Source: Ralstonia mannitolilytica | GTDB taxonomy: Bacteria > Pseudomonadota > Gammaproteobacteria > Burkholderiales > Burkholderiaceae | DNA: 64,000 nucleotides | Reading direction: 5' to 3' | Assembly: GCF_905397375.1 (NCBI RefSeq) | Contig: NZ_CAJPVG010000006.1 | Location: 62,001-126,000 of the forward strand | In this document: in pieces, positions 25,981 through 34,606 of the stretch | How positions within the stretch are numbered: the first letter of the stretch is position 1 | Layout: the number at the start of each line of letters is the position of its first letter | Notes under the pieces: model-generated | Database searches by the model: none | The model's input: the letters and a program-made list of their open reading frames with translations, nothing else | Told to the model about the DNA's origin: nothing | Translations under genes and position numbers: made by a program

Positions 25981-27009
25981 TTACACCACGACGGGTTCAG
26001 GTTCGATGCGCACGCCAAAGCGCGCATGAACCGCGTCCTGGATCTCGCGCGCCAGCGTCATCAGCTGGACCGCGCTGCCGCCGCCTCGGTGCACCAGCAC
26101 CAGCGCCTGTTTTTCGTATACACCCACCGCGCCGCTCTGCCGGCCCTTGAAGCCGCACTGATCGATCAACCAGCCGGCGGCGAGCTTGTACGTGCCGTCG
26201 GGCTGCACATATCCGACCAGATTCGGGAAACGCTCGGCGAGGGCATCGCGCGTGGCGGCATCGACGATGGGGTTCTTGAAGAAGCTGCCGGCGTTGCCGA
26301 TCTCGGCCGGGTCGGGCAGCTTCCGGCGGCGGATGGCGACCACCGCATCGAAGATGTCCTGCGCCGTGGGGCTGGCGATGTTTTGCGCGGACAGCTCGCG
26401 CGCGAGTTCGGCGTAATGCGTGTCGGGCTGCCAATCGACCGGCAGGGCGAAGGTGACCTCGGTGATGACGTAGCGATCGGCGCCGGCACGCTTGAACAGA
26501 CTGTCGCGATAGCCGAAGGCGCAATCGGTGGCGGTGAGGGTGACGAATTCGCCGGCGTGGCGGTCGTAGGCGCGCAGGGAATGGAACCGGTCCTTGATCT
26601 CGACACCGTATGCGCCAATGTTCTGGATGGGCGCGGCGCCCACCGTGCCGGGAATCAGCGCGAGGTTTTCCAGCCCAGGCAAGCCATGCGCCACCGTGTG
26701 GGCGACCAGGCCATGCCACGATTCGCCGGCGCCTGCGGTGACGGTGTGGACTGCGCGGCCATCGACCATGCTTCGGCCGGTCGCGATGCCCGGAATCTCC
26801 ATCAGCAGCACCAGGCCTTCGAAATCGCGTGTGAGCACGACATTGCTGCCACCGCCCAGCACCAGCACCGGCAAGCCCTGCACGCGCGGGTCGGCCAGCG
26901 CGGCGGGAATGTCGTCCGGCGTGCGAACGTGGGCGGCATAGCGCGCAGTGGCCTCGAAACGGAACGTGTTGTGCTGGCCTAGGGGATAATGCGTGTCGAG
27001 CAACGCCAT
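25981..27009 (-). CDS. murB: UDP-N-acetylenolpyruvoylglucosamine reductase (MurB)
   Basis: FAD enzyme reducing the enolpyruvyl group to form UDP-MurNAc in peptidoglycan synthesis. The 342-residue protein has the FAD-binding VLGGGSNVVL near residue 50, a flavin-contact GTVGAAPIQNIGAYG near residue 130, and the catalytic-Ser segment NAGSFFKNP near residue 240. ATG 27009 gives the expected MALLDTHYPLGQHNTF start; the open frame upstream of it overlaps yajQ antisense and was rejected. Divergent from yajQ with a 105-bp gap. Confidence 0.96.
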   Translation of the reverse strand: MALLDTHYPLGQHNTFRFEATARYAAHVRTPDDIPAALADPRVQGLPVLVLGGGSNVVLTRDFEGLVLLMEIPGIATGRSMVDGRAVHTVTAGAGESWHGLVAHTVAHGLPGLENLALIPGTVGAAPIQNIGAYGVEIKDRFHSLRAYDRHAGEFVTLTATDCAFGYRDSLFKRAGADRYVITEVTFALPVDWQPDTHYAELARELSAQNIASPTAQDIFDAVVAIRRRKLPDPAEIGNAGSFFKNPIVDAATRDALAERFPNLVGYVQPDGTYKLAAGWLIDQCGFKGRQSGAVGVYEKQALVLVHRGGGSAVQLMTLAREIQDAVHARFGVRIEPEPVVV

Positions 27010-27114
27010 GGCGCCAAATCTGCTGGGAAAGCCGAGATTATAGAAGCCATGGCGCACGCGGCCCCCGCACACAGGCGCCGCAGCAACCCGATTCAAGTCT
27101 GCAAGGAGAACACG

Positions 27115-27600
27115 ATGCCGTCGTTTGACGTGGTATGCGAAGCCAACATGGTGGAAGTGAAGAACGCCGTGGAACAGGCCAACAAAGAAATTTCGACGCG
27201 ATTCGACTTCAAGGGCTCCGACTCCCGCGTCGAGCACAAGGAGCAGGAACTCACGCTGTTTGCCGACGACGATTTCAAGATCGGTCAGGTCAACGACGTG
27301 CTGATGAACAAGCTTGCCAAGCGCAACGTCGACGTGCGCTTCCTGGACTACCAGGACAAGCAAAAGATCGGCGGCGACAAGATGAAGCAGGTCGTCAAGA
27401 TCAAGAAGGGCGTCTCGGGCGACTTGGCCAAGAAGATCGTCAAGACGATCAAGGACAGCAAGATCAAGGTGCAGGCGAGCATCCAGGGCGACGCGGTGCG
27501 CGTGACCGGCGCCAAGCGAGACGACCTGCAAAGCGTGATCGCCATGCTGCGCAAGGAAGTGAGCGACACCCCGCTGGATTTCAACAACTTCCGCGACTGA
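27115..27600 (+). CDS. yajQ: YajQ family cyclic-di-GMP-binding protein
   Basis: A 161-residue nucleotide-binding protein. YajQ homologues bind cyclic-di-GMP or RNA/ATP and act as signalling effectors in some plant and animal pathogens. Recognisable blocks are MPSFDVVCEAN at the start, EISTRFDFKGSD near residue 23, and VQASIQGDAVRVTGAKRDDL near the end. AAGGAG lies 8 bp before ATG 27115. Followed by a terminator. Confidence 0.95.
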   Translation: MPSFDVVCEANMVEVKNAVEQANKEISTRFDFKGSDSRVEHKEQELTLFADDDFKIGQVNDVLMNKLAKRNVDVRFLDYQDKQKIGGDKMKQVVKIKKGVSGDLAKKIVKTIKDSKIKVQASIQGDAVRVTGAKRDDLQSVIAMLRKEVSDTPLDFNNFRD

Positions 27601-27630
27601 CCGGCTCGCCGACTTCAACCAAACCAAGCA

Positions 27631-27664
27631 AAAACGCCCCGCACATGCCATACGGGGCGTTTTG
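27631..27664. terminator. Bidirectional terminator between yajQ and the adhesin gene
   Basis: AAAACGCCCCG (27631-27641) pairs with CGGGGCGTTTT (27653-27663) around an 11-nt loop. T and A runs on both sides let it serve both convergent genes. Confidence 0.9.
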
Positions 27665-27693
27665 CTTTGGACTGCGTGGAGGCTAGGGGCGGC

Positions 27694-30279
27694 TTACCAC
27701 TGGTACGACGCACCCGCGCCCACGGTAGTGGCGGCGCTGGACATGCCCACGCCAGCCTTCACCTTGATGTTGGCGTTGATGCGCGCCTCGCCGCCCAGCG
27801 CCACGGCCTGGTAGCCTTGGTAGTTGGCCGTGCCGATGCCCAGCGACAGGGTCTTGCCCGGGTCCACGCCTGGAATCATCGACAGCGCGGTGGCAGCAGC
27901 GATACCGGCGTAGGCCGTGCGCGACACGTCGGCAATCTGGTTTTGCACGCCGCCAATCGCACGATCCATCTGACCCTTGTTCACGGCATCGGTATCGCGC
28001 ACGCCTTCGGCTACGTTGCCGAGAACGCGCTCATTGCCTGCCGAGCCGAACGACACCTCGTTGTCACGCGTGGCCATCGAACCGGCACCGATGGCCACCG
28101 AGTTGTTGCCCGTTGCCGTGGACCCCTGACCCATTGCCGTGCTGTTCTTACCCGTTGCGATGGCACCCGCGCCGACAGCCGTGCTGTTGTCGCCCGAGGC
28201 CACGGAGCCCGCACCAACGACGGTCGAACCGGGGCCGCCCGTGCCCTGCGCATCCGAGCCACCACCCGTGCCGCTGCCCGAACCCACGACGGACTCCAGA
28301 CCCGACACGCGGCCATCCAACGCAGCGATCTTCTCGTTGGTGGCGAACAACTGGCTGCCGTTCACGGCGTCCTTGCTGTCTGGCGTAATGGCGCCCATGC
28401 CCACGTTGTGCAGCACCGTACCGAACAGCGGGTCGCCGCCAAACGTAACGGACTTCATGTCCGCGCTGTCATAGCGCGTCGCCATCAGCGGGTCGAGCGG
28501 GTCAACCATGTTGTAGCCGATCACTGACTTCAACTGTCCGACGCTCACCGCATCGGTGTTGGCCACGCCAGCGCCCACGCCGCTGAGCACGCGCACGCCA
28601 TCCGTGCCGGCAAAGTTCACCGACGTACCACCCGCGGCAGCCGCCACGTTGATGGCGTGGGTGGTCGCATCCTGCTGCACCAGGCCGATCGAGCCCGAGC
28701 CGATCTTCGTTTGCAGATCGGTGATGTTCGTCTCGCTGGCCGTCACGCGCGTGCTCAGGGCACTCACGTTGCTGTTGGTTGTGTTCAGCTGATCGCCCGT
28801 CACTGCGTCCTTGCTGCCCGGCGCCACGGTGCCGTTGGCCAGGCCCGTGAGCTTGCGGCCGGCGCCGCCCTTGCCGGTGAAATCCACCTCCGTGCCATCG
28901 GCGTCCTTACCGACCGTCAGCTTGCCGCCCCCAGCGGCTTGCTGCACCAGGCCCACCGTGCCCGAGCCCACGGCCTTCTGCAGATCGGTGATGCTGGTTT
29001 CATTGCTCGTCACACGGCCATTCAGGTTCGTCACCACAGCGCCTACGTTGTTGACCGTGGTCGTGCCGCCCTTGCCATCACCCACGGTGAAGCTCGGAGC
29101 CTCGATCGAACCGTCCGCATTGACGCTCGCACCGCCGCCCATGGCCGAAGCCACGCTGTCGGCCACGCCATACAGCTGGCCGCCGTTGATGGCATCCTTG
29201 CTGGTGGACGAGACCGTGCCGGCAGCCATGTTGACGATCTTGCGCTTGGTGGTGGCGTTACCCACCGACACGGTGTTGGCCACATCCGCCACCGAATCTG
29301 CACCCAGGGCGACGGCGCTATTGGCCGTAGCCGATGCCTGGTACCCGAGCGCCAGCGAGTTTGAGTTGGTCGCCTCGGAACGAAGTCCCATGGCAACGGC
29401 GCTCTGCCCGGACGCTACGGTGGCTGCGCCGATGGCAATGGAGCTTGCATCGCCGTTGGCTTTGGCCAATTCGCCAATGGCGACTGTGCCGCTGTTGCCC
29501 GCGGCGCCCGTCGATTCAGAACCGGCGCCAATGGCAATGTTCGTTGAGCGGCCGCTGACCGTTGCCGCGGCGGCACCGCCGATCTTGACGAGCGTGTTGT
29601 CTACCTTGGTTGCCAGCGCCGCATTCATTTGGCCGAAGTTGACGGCGTCATTGTCTTTCGTGCCGGCGGCCACATTGGTGATCTGGCGCGTCATGCCGAG
29701 GCCGGCATTACCAACAGAGACCGACAGGTCGCGATCCGTAACGGAGCCGTTGCCCAGGGCAACGGAAGCCGCGTTGTTTGCTTGAGCATCGGGCCCCAGC
29801 GCCACGCTTCCATAGTCGGCCGCAGACCTTCGCCCCATAGCGATCGAGGTGTTGGCCAGGCCCGGAATTCCTACCAATCCGCTCGTAGTTCCCGTAGGAC
29901 GATCCGTGGCACTGGTGTCGCGTCCAATAGCGATGGCACCTGCAACCTGCCCGGCCGAATAATCCGTCGTCTTCGATGCTTCGCCAATAGCGACATCCGA
30001 GGTTCCTGCTGCGGCCCCCCATTCGTTTGCGACCCTGATTCCAATCATGCTGTTCGTACCAATCGAACGCGGCGCTAAGGTGCTCACCACCGGCTTGTCC
30101 TCGTCGGTCTCGTCTTCGTCATCGGCGTCAGCCGCTAACGCAGTGCCCGAGATCGACAGCATGGCGGCAGCCACCAGCGCCAGGGCGGTCTCGCCCTTCT
30201 TGCGGCCACGGGCCAGTTCCGAAGCGGCGACATACGTTCCGGTGGCGGTGTTGAAAACAGTGCGATAGGTCTTGTTCAT
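27694..30279 (-). CDS. Trimeric autotransporter adhesin (YadA-like, type Vc secretion)
   Basis: An 861-residue surface adhesin. Residues 1 to about 50 form an extended signal peptide (MNKTYRTVFNTATGTYVAAS, then a hydrophobic core ending GTALA). The passenger has left-handed beta-roll head repeats with alternating A-x-G and S-x-A patterns, near 150-430 and again near 700-760. These are broken by neck motifs (KDAINGGQLY, KDAVNGSQLF, TDAVNKGQM) and coiled-coil stalk segments. The last 70 residues are the YadA membrane anchor, ending in the outer-membrane signature GASYQW. Necks alternate with heads several times, giving a multi-knob fibre. ATG 30279 fits the signal peptide. No partner gene is needed. 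Adjacent DNA beyond its 5' end is decayed. Confidence 0.95.
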   Translation of the reverse strand: MNKTYRTVFNTATGTYVAASELARGRKKGETALALVAAAMLSISGTALAADADDEDETDEDKPVVSTLAPRSIGTNSMIGIRVANEWGAAAGTSDVAIGEASKTTDYSAGQVAGAIAIGRDTSATDRPTGTTSGLVGIPGLANTSIAMGRRSAADYGSVALGPDAQANNAASVALGNGSVTDRDLSVSVGNAGLGMTRQITNVAAGTKDNDAVNFGQMNAALATKVDNTLVKIGGAAAATVSGRSTNIAIGAGSESTGAAGNSGTVAIGELAKANGDASSIAIGAATVASGQSAVAMGLRSEATNSNSLALGYQASATANSAVALGADSVADVANTVSVGNATTKRKIVNMAAGTVSSTSKDAINGGQLYGVADSVASAMGGGASVNADGSIEAPSFTVGDGKGGTTTVNNVGAVVTNLNGRVTSNETSITDLQKAVGSGTVGLVQQAAGGGKLTVGKDADGTEVDFTGKGGAGRKLTGLANGTVAPGSKDAVTGDQLNTTNSNVSALSTRVTASETNITDLQTKIGSGSIGLVQQDATTHAINVAAAAGGTSVNFAGTDGVRVLSGVGAGVANTDAVSVGQLKSVIGYNMVDPLDPLMATRYDSADMKSVTFGGDPLFGTVLHNVGMGAITPDSKDAVNGSQLFATNEKIAALDGRVSGLESVVGSGSGTGGGSDAQGTGGPGSTVVGAGSVASGDNSTAVGAGAIATGKNSTAMGQGSTATGNNSVAIGAGSMATRDNEVSFGSAGNERVLGNVAEGVRDTDAVNKGQMDRAIGGVQNQIADVSRTAYAGIAAATALSMIPGVDPGKTLSLGIGTANYQGYQAVALGGEARINANIKVKAGVGMSSAATTVGAGASYQW

Positions 30280-30599
30280 GATCCTCGTCCTTCCCGTGAA
30301 TTGATCATTGGTGACGGATTCAGCATAAGGATGGAGGGGTGTTTCCTGAATAAGAAAAGTCTTAAAGGAAATGCGTCCACAAACCCGAAAACCGCACCGT
30401 AGCGCCAATTGCGCGGCGTCAAAAACACTAAACCCCCGCACCGGGCGGGGGTCTTGCAAGCGCCGTACAGCGTTATTCCGCTTCTTGGCCGCGCGGCCGG
30501 TAAGGCGTGCCGACAACGCTTTGCGTGCCGAATCCAACGCTTCACCCTGGCCCGAGACCTAGAGCAAGGCATAGCCCTCCAGCGATGCGGGCATCAGAT

Positions 30600-30830
30600 C
30601 GCTGCCCAGCGCAAGCTGCAAGCTGCGCATCTTTTCAACAGGCGTTCGACCCGGGGCAGGCGGTTCGTGGGGTGTCGAAGGCCGCCAGTTGGGCGCGAAG
30701 GTGTGACCGCACTGAGCTGGCGCTGCCCGGCCTCGCGGCAAAGGTGATGGTGACGTCGTTGCTGATCACCTTATAGGCGATCTCGTTGACCACTTCCGGG
30801 ATCATCGGGTTGACCTTGCCTGGCATGACA
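30600..30830 (-). pseudogene. aspA: Remnant of aspartate ammonia-lyase (aspA)
   Basis: The minus strand from 30826 encodes MPGKVNPMIPEVVNE and then KVISNDVTITFAA, the fumarase/aspartase signature and its following helix. A frameshift near 30730 moves the continuation (EAGQRQL, matching EAGQLQLN) to another frame, after which similarity fades with stops. Neither the N-terminal two-thirds nor a clean C-terminus is present. This is a broken fragment, not a functional gene. Confidence 0.75.
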
Positions 30831-31282
30831 ATGCGAGTGGCCATGGCTGGGTGTCTGTCTCGATAGGTTGTTGTGCGCCGAATGCACCAAAAGAAACGGC
30901 CCGCGACGAACGCGGGCCAGCTCGGGTGATACGGGAAATGCACGGTCCCTTCTGGCAAGAGTGGCTTAAGCAGGCGGAATCGTCCGGATGCGCGGCAAAG
31001 GGACGCGCCGCTGCATCGCACGGCCGCGACGCAGGCGCTGCACTACTGCGAGCTTGGTCACCTTCAGTGCCGGATCGGCGGCGATGGCGGCTTCCGAGAA
31101 CGGCAGCCGGTCTCAGCGCTTGGCCGAAAGCCGCGCATCGGGTCGAACGCATGCGGCGAGGCGGGGCGGTCGATTCACCGTAGGTAAGAAGCGCATCCGC
31201 CACCGGCCCTGATCGTCGAACGTAACCGGCTGGATGTAGCTCGTGCCGAAATACACCTGCAAGCCCTTCGGCAGGCCGCCGC
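30831..31282. other. Decayed stretch between the aspA and glxA-type remnants
   Basis: No intact gene is visible. The minus strand between about 31260 and 31000 reads like former coding sequence: GTSYIQPVTFDDQGRWRMRF, then a stop, then FSEAAIAADPALKVTKLAVV. I could not assign a family. No repeats or transposase ends were recognised at the edges. Confidence 0.4.
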
Positions 31283-31289
31283 GTGGCAT

Positions 31290-31937
31290 CGCCCTTCACG
31301 GGGGTGGCGATGTTGGCCGACGTGCTGCCGCCCGGCCAGCGCCTGACCGTCATGTGGCTGATTGCCGGGTGGGTGCAGGGCAATGTCCCCAGCCTGAAGG
31401 TGGTGCCCGCACAGGCGATTGTCACCAGTGGCAACGTCATCACCGCACGGGCGATGGAGCATGGCGTGGCGCTCGCGCACCGGTTGGTCGCGCGATTGGC
31501 GGATGCGCGGCTTGCCCGCACCGTGGGCAATGCGGTACTCGATCACCCTCGTGCGGCGAGGCCATCGGCATCTGGCTGCGCAGCAAACCGGCCATCCGCG
31601 ACAGCGTCGTGCTGCGGGCGCGGCGATACCTGCAGCAGCATCTGCGCGAACCGTTTGATCTGGAAAAATTTGCGGCCGCGGCCTCAACCAGCGAGCGGAC
31701 GCTGCTGCGGCATTTCGCGAAAACAGTGGGGACGTCGCCGCTGCAATTGCTGCACCGGTTGCGCGTGGCGCGCGCGTGTCACCTGCTCGAAGTCAGCACG
31801 CTGAGCCTGACGGCGATTGCCAGCAGTGCGGCTATCAGGACATGTCTGCCTTTCGGCGATTGATCCGGCGGCACACGGGGCGGCCGCCCGGAGAACATCG
31901 GCGCGCGCATTCGGTGCGCGCCGAGCTGCGGAATTAG
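31290..31937 (+). pseudogene. Frameshifted GlxA/FtrA-type AraC family regulator remnant
   Basis: The pieces run in order across three frames. First comes the end of a DJ-1/PfpI-like domain (IVTSGNVITARAMEHGVALA, about 31415-31550). Next is an AraC helix-turn-helix segment (LREPFDLEKFAAAASTSERT, about 31640-31820). Then, after a second shift near 31830, comes the last recognition helix (CGYQDMSAFRRLIRRHTG), ending at the stop 31935-31937. The N-terminal half of the DJ-1 domain is missing. At least two frameshifts show it is dead. The stop overlaps the plsY stop from the other strand. Confidence 0.8.
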
Positions 31938-32557
31938 GCCGCTTTTTTCTTCTCGCCGATGCGGCTTTCCTTGCCGGCGAGCAGCTTGGCGATATTGGCG
32001 CGGTGGCGCGCGATGAGCAGTACCGCCATCAACGCGACCGCCCCGGCAATCCAGTCGAAGCCGTTCATCAGCACGTAGAAGAACGGCGCGAACACCGCTG
32101 ACACCAGCGCCGCCAACGATGAATAACGGAAGAACACGGCGATGATGAGCCACGTGGCCAGTGTGGCCAGCCCGAGCCACACGTTCAGCGCGAGCAGAAT
32201 GCCTGCCGCCGTAGCCACGCCCTTGCCGCCCTCAAAGCGGTGGAACACCGGAAACAGGTGACCCAGGAACACGGCGATCACCACCAGGGCGATGCCGGTT
32301 TCGTCCACGCCAAAGCGCGCGGCCAGCCATTGCGCCAGCCACACCGCCAGCCAGCCCTTGGCCGCATCGCCGAGCAGCGTGAGGATGGCCGCCTTCTTGT
32401 TGCCCGAGCGCAGCACGTTGGTGGCGCCGGGGTTGCCCGAGCCGTAGGTGCGCGGGTCTGCCAGACCCATCGCGCGGCTCACCACCACGGCAAACGAGAT
32501 CGAGCCGATCAGGTAGGCGGCCACGGCAAAAATGACGGTTGCGACGACTGGGGACAT
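31934..32557 (-). CDS. plsY: Glycerol-3-phosphate acyltransferase PlsY
   Basis: Inner-membrane enzyme that acylates glycerol-3-phosphate with acyl-phosphate, the first step of phospholipid synthesis. The 207-residue protein has about five membrane segments and the three PlsY motifs: SGNPGATNVLRSGN near residue 41, HLFPVFHRFEGGKGVAT near residue 95, and a third near the C-terminal helix. A Lys-rich tail (EKKKAA) ends it. It faces the GlxA-type remnant tail to tail and is 70 bp downstream of the deacylase gene. Confidence 0.95.
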   Translation of the reverse strand: MSPVVATVIFAVAAYLIGSISFAVVVSRAMGLADPRTYGSGNPGATNVLRSGNKKAAILTLLGDAAKGWLAVWLAQWLAARFGVDETGIALVVIAVFLGHLFPVFHRFEGGKGVATAAGILLALNVWLGLATLATWLIIAVFFRYSSLAALVSAVFAPFFYVLMNGFDWIAGAVALMAVLLIARHRANIAKLLAGKESRIGEKKKAA

Positions 32558-32627
32558 AGGAAATCGGTGAAATCAGGCTGCGGGATTGTAGCGCGCCGCG
32601 TAGGGTGCCCCAGCCGCCGCGTTCGTT

Positions 32628-33119
32628 TCAATCGGGGTTTGCACAGTTGACGGGCTGCGCATTCAGCACGGTGGTCAGCACGCTGGGCGCGATGCTGACA
32701 AGAAAGCCGCGCCTGCCGCCGTTGATGTAGATGCGCTCCAGCTCCAGCACGCTCGCCTCCACATACACCGGCATCGCCTTGCGCACGCCAAACGGCGACG
32801 TGCCGCCCACCAGGTAACCGCTGTGCCGCTGTGCCACCTCGGGCTTGCAGGGCTGTACGTTCTTGCGCCCGGTCTGGCGCGCGAGGTTCTTGGTGGAGAC
32901 CGAGCAATCCCCGTGCATCAGCACGATCAGCGGCTTGGCGTGCTCGTCTTCCATCACCAGCGTCTTGACGACGTGATGTTCATCGACGCCAAGCTGGCGC
33001 GAAGACTCGGTCGTGCCGCCCTTGTCGACATAGTCGTAGGTGTGTTCGGTGAAAACGACGCCATGTGCCTTGAGGAACTGGGTGGCCGGGGTCTCGGAGA
33101 CGTGCTTGGACTTGCTCAT
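32628..33119 (-). CDS. ybaK: Cys-tRNA(Pro)/Cys-tRNA(Cys) deacylase, YbaK type
   Basis: Hydrolyses mischarged Cys-tRNA(Pro), protecting translation accuracy. The 163-residue INS-superfamily protein shows the YbaK features LVMEDEHAKPLIVLMHGDC near residue 50, where the catalytic Lys region lies, and GGTSPFGVRKAMPVY near residue 104, with the GxxxP motif. It lies between plsY and xerD on the same strand. Confidence 0.92.
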   Translation of the reverse strand: MSKSKHVSETPATQFLKAHGVVFTEHTYDYVDKGGTTESSRQLGVDEHHVVKTLVMEDEHAKPLIVLMHGDCSVSTKNLARQTGRKNVQPCKPEVAQRHSGYLVGGTSPFGVRKAMPVYVEASVLELERIYINGGRRGFLVSIAPSVLTTVLNAQPVNCANPD

Positions 33120-33139
33120 ACGGGGCAGGGGAACGATCG

Positions 33140-34075
33140 CTATCCGCGCGGATGGTGCTGCGCATGCAGTGTGCGCAGACGCTCCCGCGCGACGTGGGTG
33201 TAGATCTGCGTGGTGGAAATGTCTGCGTGGCCTAGCAGCATCTGCACCACGCGCAAGTCTGCGCCGTGATTGAGCAGGTGCGTGGCAAACGCGTGCCGCA
33301 ATGTGTGCGGCGACAGCGGCGCGTGAATGTCGGCCAGCAGCGCATAGCGCTTGATGAGATACCAGAACGCCTGGCGCGTCATGCCTTCGCCGCGCGCGGT
33401 GACGAACAGCGCGTCAGCGGTGCGCTCGCCGAGCAGCGCCGTGCGGCCATCGCGCAGATAACGCCGCAGCCAGTCGCCCGCTTCCGCGCCGAACGGTACG
33501 AGGCGGTCCTTGCCCCCCTTGCCGCCAACCACGCGCACCACGCCTTCATTCAGGCCGACTTCCACCGTTTTCAGCGCGACGATTTCCGACACGCGCAGCC
33601 CGCTGGCATACATCAGTTCGATCATCGCGCGGTCGCGCAGGCCGAGCGGCGTATCGACATCCGGCGCGTTGATGAGGGCCTCGACCTGAGCTTCGGACAG
33701 CGTCTTCGGGAAGCGCGGCGGCTGCTTGGCGGTGGGCAGCAAGCGCGACGGATCGGTGCTCACCACATGCTCGCGCAACGCCCATTGAAAGAAACGCTTG
33801 AACACCGTGCGGCGCCGGTTGGCGGACGATGCGCGGCTCTCGGCATGGCGTGCGGCAAAGTAGTCGGCCAGGTCACCGTCTTCGGTCTCGGCGATGGATT
33901 TGCTGCGCTCGGCGAGCCACTGCGCGTACAGCGTCAGGTCGCGCCGGTATGCATCGAGCGTGTTGCGGGCGAGGCCGTCTTCGAGCCAGAGCGCATCGCA
34001 GAAACGCTGGATGGCATCGGCGCTTTGCGGGGGTAACGCCGGGGCGCCGGCGTCCTTCAATGCAGCGTTTCTCAT
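33140..34075 (-). CDS. xerD: Site-specific tyrosine recombinase XerD
   Basis: Resolves chromosome dimers at dif together with XerC and FtsK. The 311-residue protein has an N-terminal SAM-like core-binding domain (WLEDGLARNTLDAYRRDL) and a C-terminal catalytic domain. The expected residues are Arg in SGLRVSEI, Lys in the GGKGGKDR hairpin, HTLRHAFATHLL, and the nucleophile in STTQIYTH. ATG 34075 overlaps the ogt stop by 4 bp. XerD rather than XerC is chosen from the DISTTQIYTHV ending. Confidence 0.94.
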   Translation of the reverse strand: MRNAALKDAGAPALPPQSADAIQRFCDALWLEDGLARNTLDAYRRDLTLYAQWLAERSKSIAETEDGDLADYFAARHAESRASSANRRRTVFKRFFQWALREHVVSTDPSRLLPTAKQPPRFPKTLSEAQVEALINAPDVDTPLGLRDRAMIELMYASGLRVSEIVALKTVEVGLNEGVVRVVGGKGGKDRLVPFGAEAGDWLRRYLRDGRTALLGERTADALFVTARGEGMTRQAFWYLIKRYALLADIHAPLSPHTLRHAFATHLLNHGADLRVVQMLLGHADISTTQIYTHVARERLRTLHAQHHPRG

Positions 34076-34548
34076 ATCAGCATCACGCCTTCGTGGCGCA
34101 GCAGCCAGTGCTTGATGTCGAGCAGGTAGCCATCCGTGTGGTGCGAGAAGCCGCCGATGCCCGACGCGCTGACCACGCGGTGGCACGGGATGACGATCGG
34201 GAACCCGTTGTCGCCGCACGCCTGGCCCACTGCACGCGGCACGCTGCCGATCTGCCGGGCGATGGTCCCGTAGGTGATGACGCTGCCGCACGGGATGGCG
34301 CGGATGGCGTTCCAGACGCGGTGCTGGAAGCCGGTGCCGGCGGGCACAAGCGGGATGTCGAACGTGGCGCCGGGGTCGCCGTAATACGCGTCGAGCTGGC
34401 GCGCCAGCTTGCGGATCAGCGCGTCGCCGGAATCGAGGGTCGGCGTGCGCTCCGGCAGGTAGACGAGTTCACGCAACGCGCCGCCGGCCACGCGCACGCC
34501 CAGCTTGCCGAAGGGCGCGGCGAGAACGGCATCGAAGGGGGAGGGCAT
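34072..34548 (-). CDS. ogt: Methylated-DNA--[protein]-cysteine S-methyltransferase (Ogt/MGMT)
   Basis: Suicide enzyme moving the methyl group from O6-methylguanine to its own cysteine. The 158-residue stand-alone MGMT domain has GTGFQHRVWNAI near residue 73, the Arg-finger region GSVPRAVGQACG, and the acceptor motif IPCHRVV near residue 118. It provides a second O6-methylguanine repair activity besides Ada (11736-12812). It is coupled by a 4-bp overlap to xerD. No Ada-box-like element was seen upstream, consistent with constitutive expression. Confidence 0.95.
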   Translation of the reverse strand: MPSPFDAVLAAPFGKLGVRVAGGALRELVYLPERTPTLDSGDALIRKLARQLDAYYGDPGATFDIPLVPAGTGFQHRVWNAIRAIPCGSVITYGTIARQIGSVPRAVGQACGDNGFPIVIPCHRVVSASGIGGFSHHTDGYLLDIKHWLLRHEGVMLI

Positions 34549-34606
34549 GACGGGGGCCGGTGCAAGACAACGATCCTGCGAATCTAGCACAGGCCCCGCG
34601 GCCGGA

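Noticed and set aside
27010..27651. Long N-terminal extension of murB to 27651
   Set aside because: It runs antisense through all of yajQ; MurB similarity begins exactly at the ATG at 27009.
31243..31863. A 206-codon open frame as an intact AraC regulator
   Set aside because: Only its second half matches AraC; the first half and the last helix are found in other frames, so it is a frameshifted remnant.
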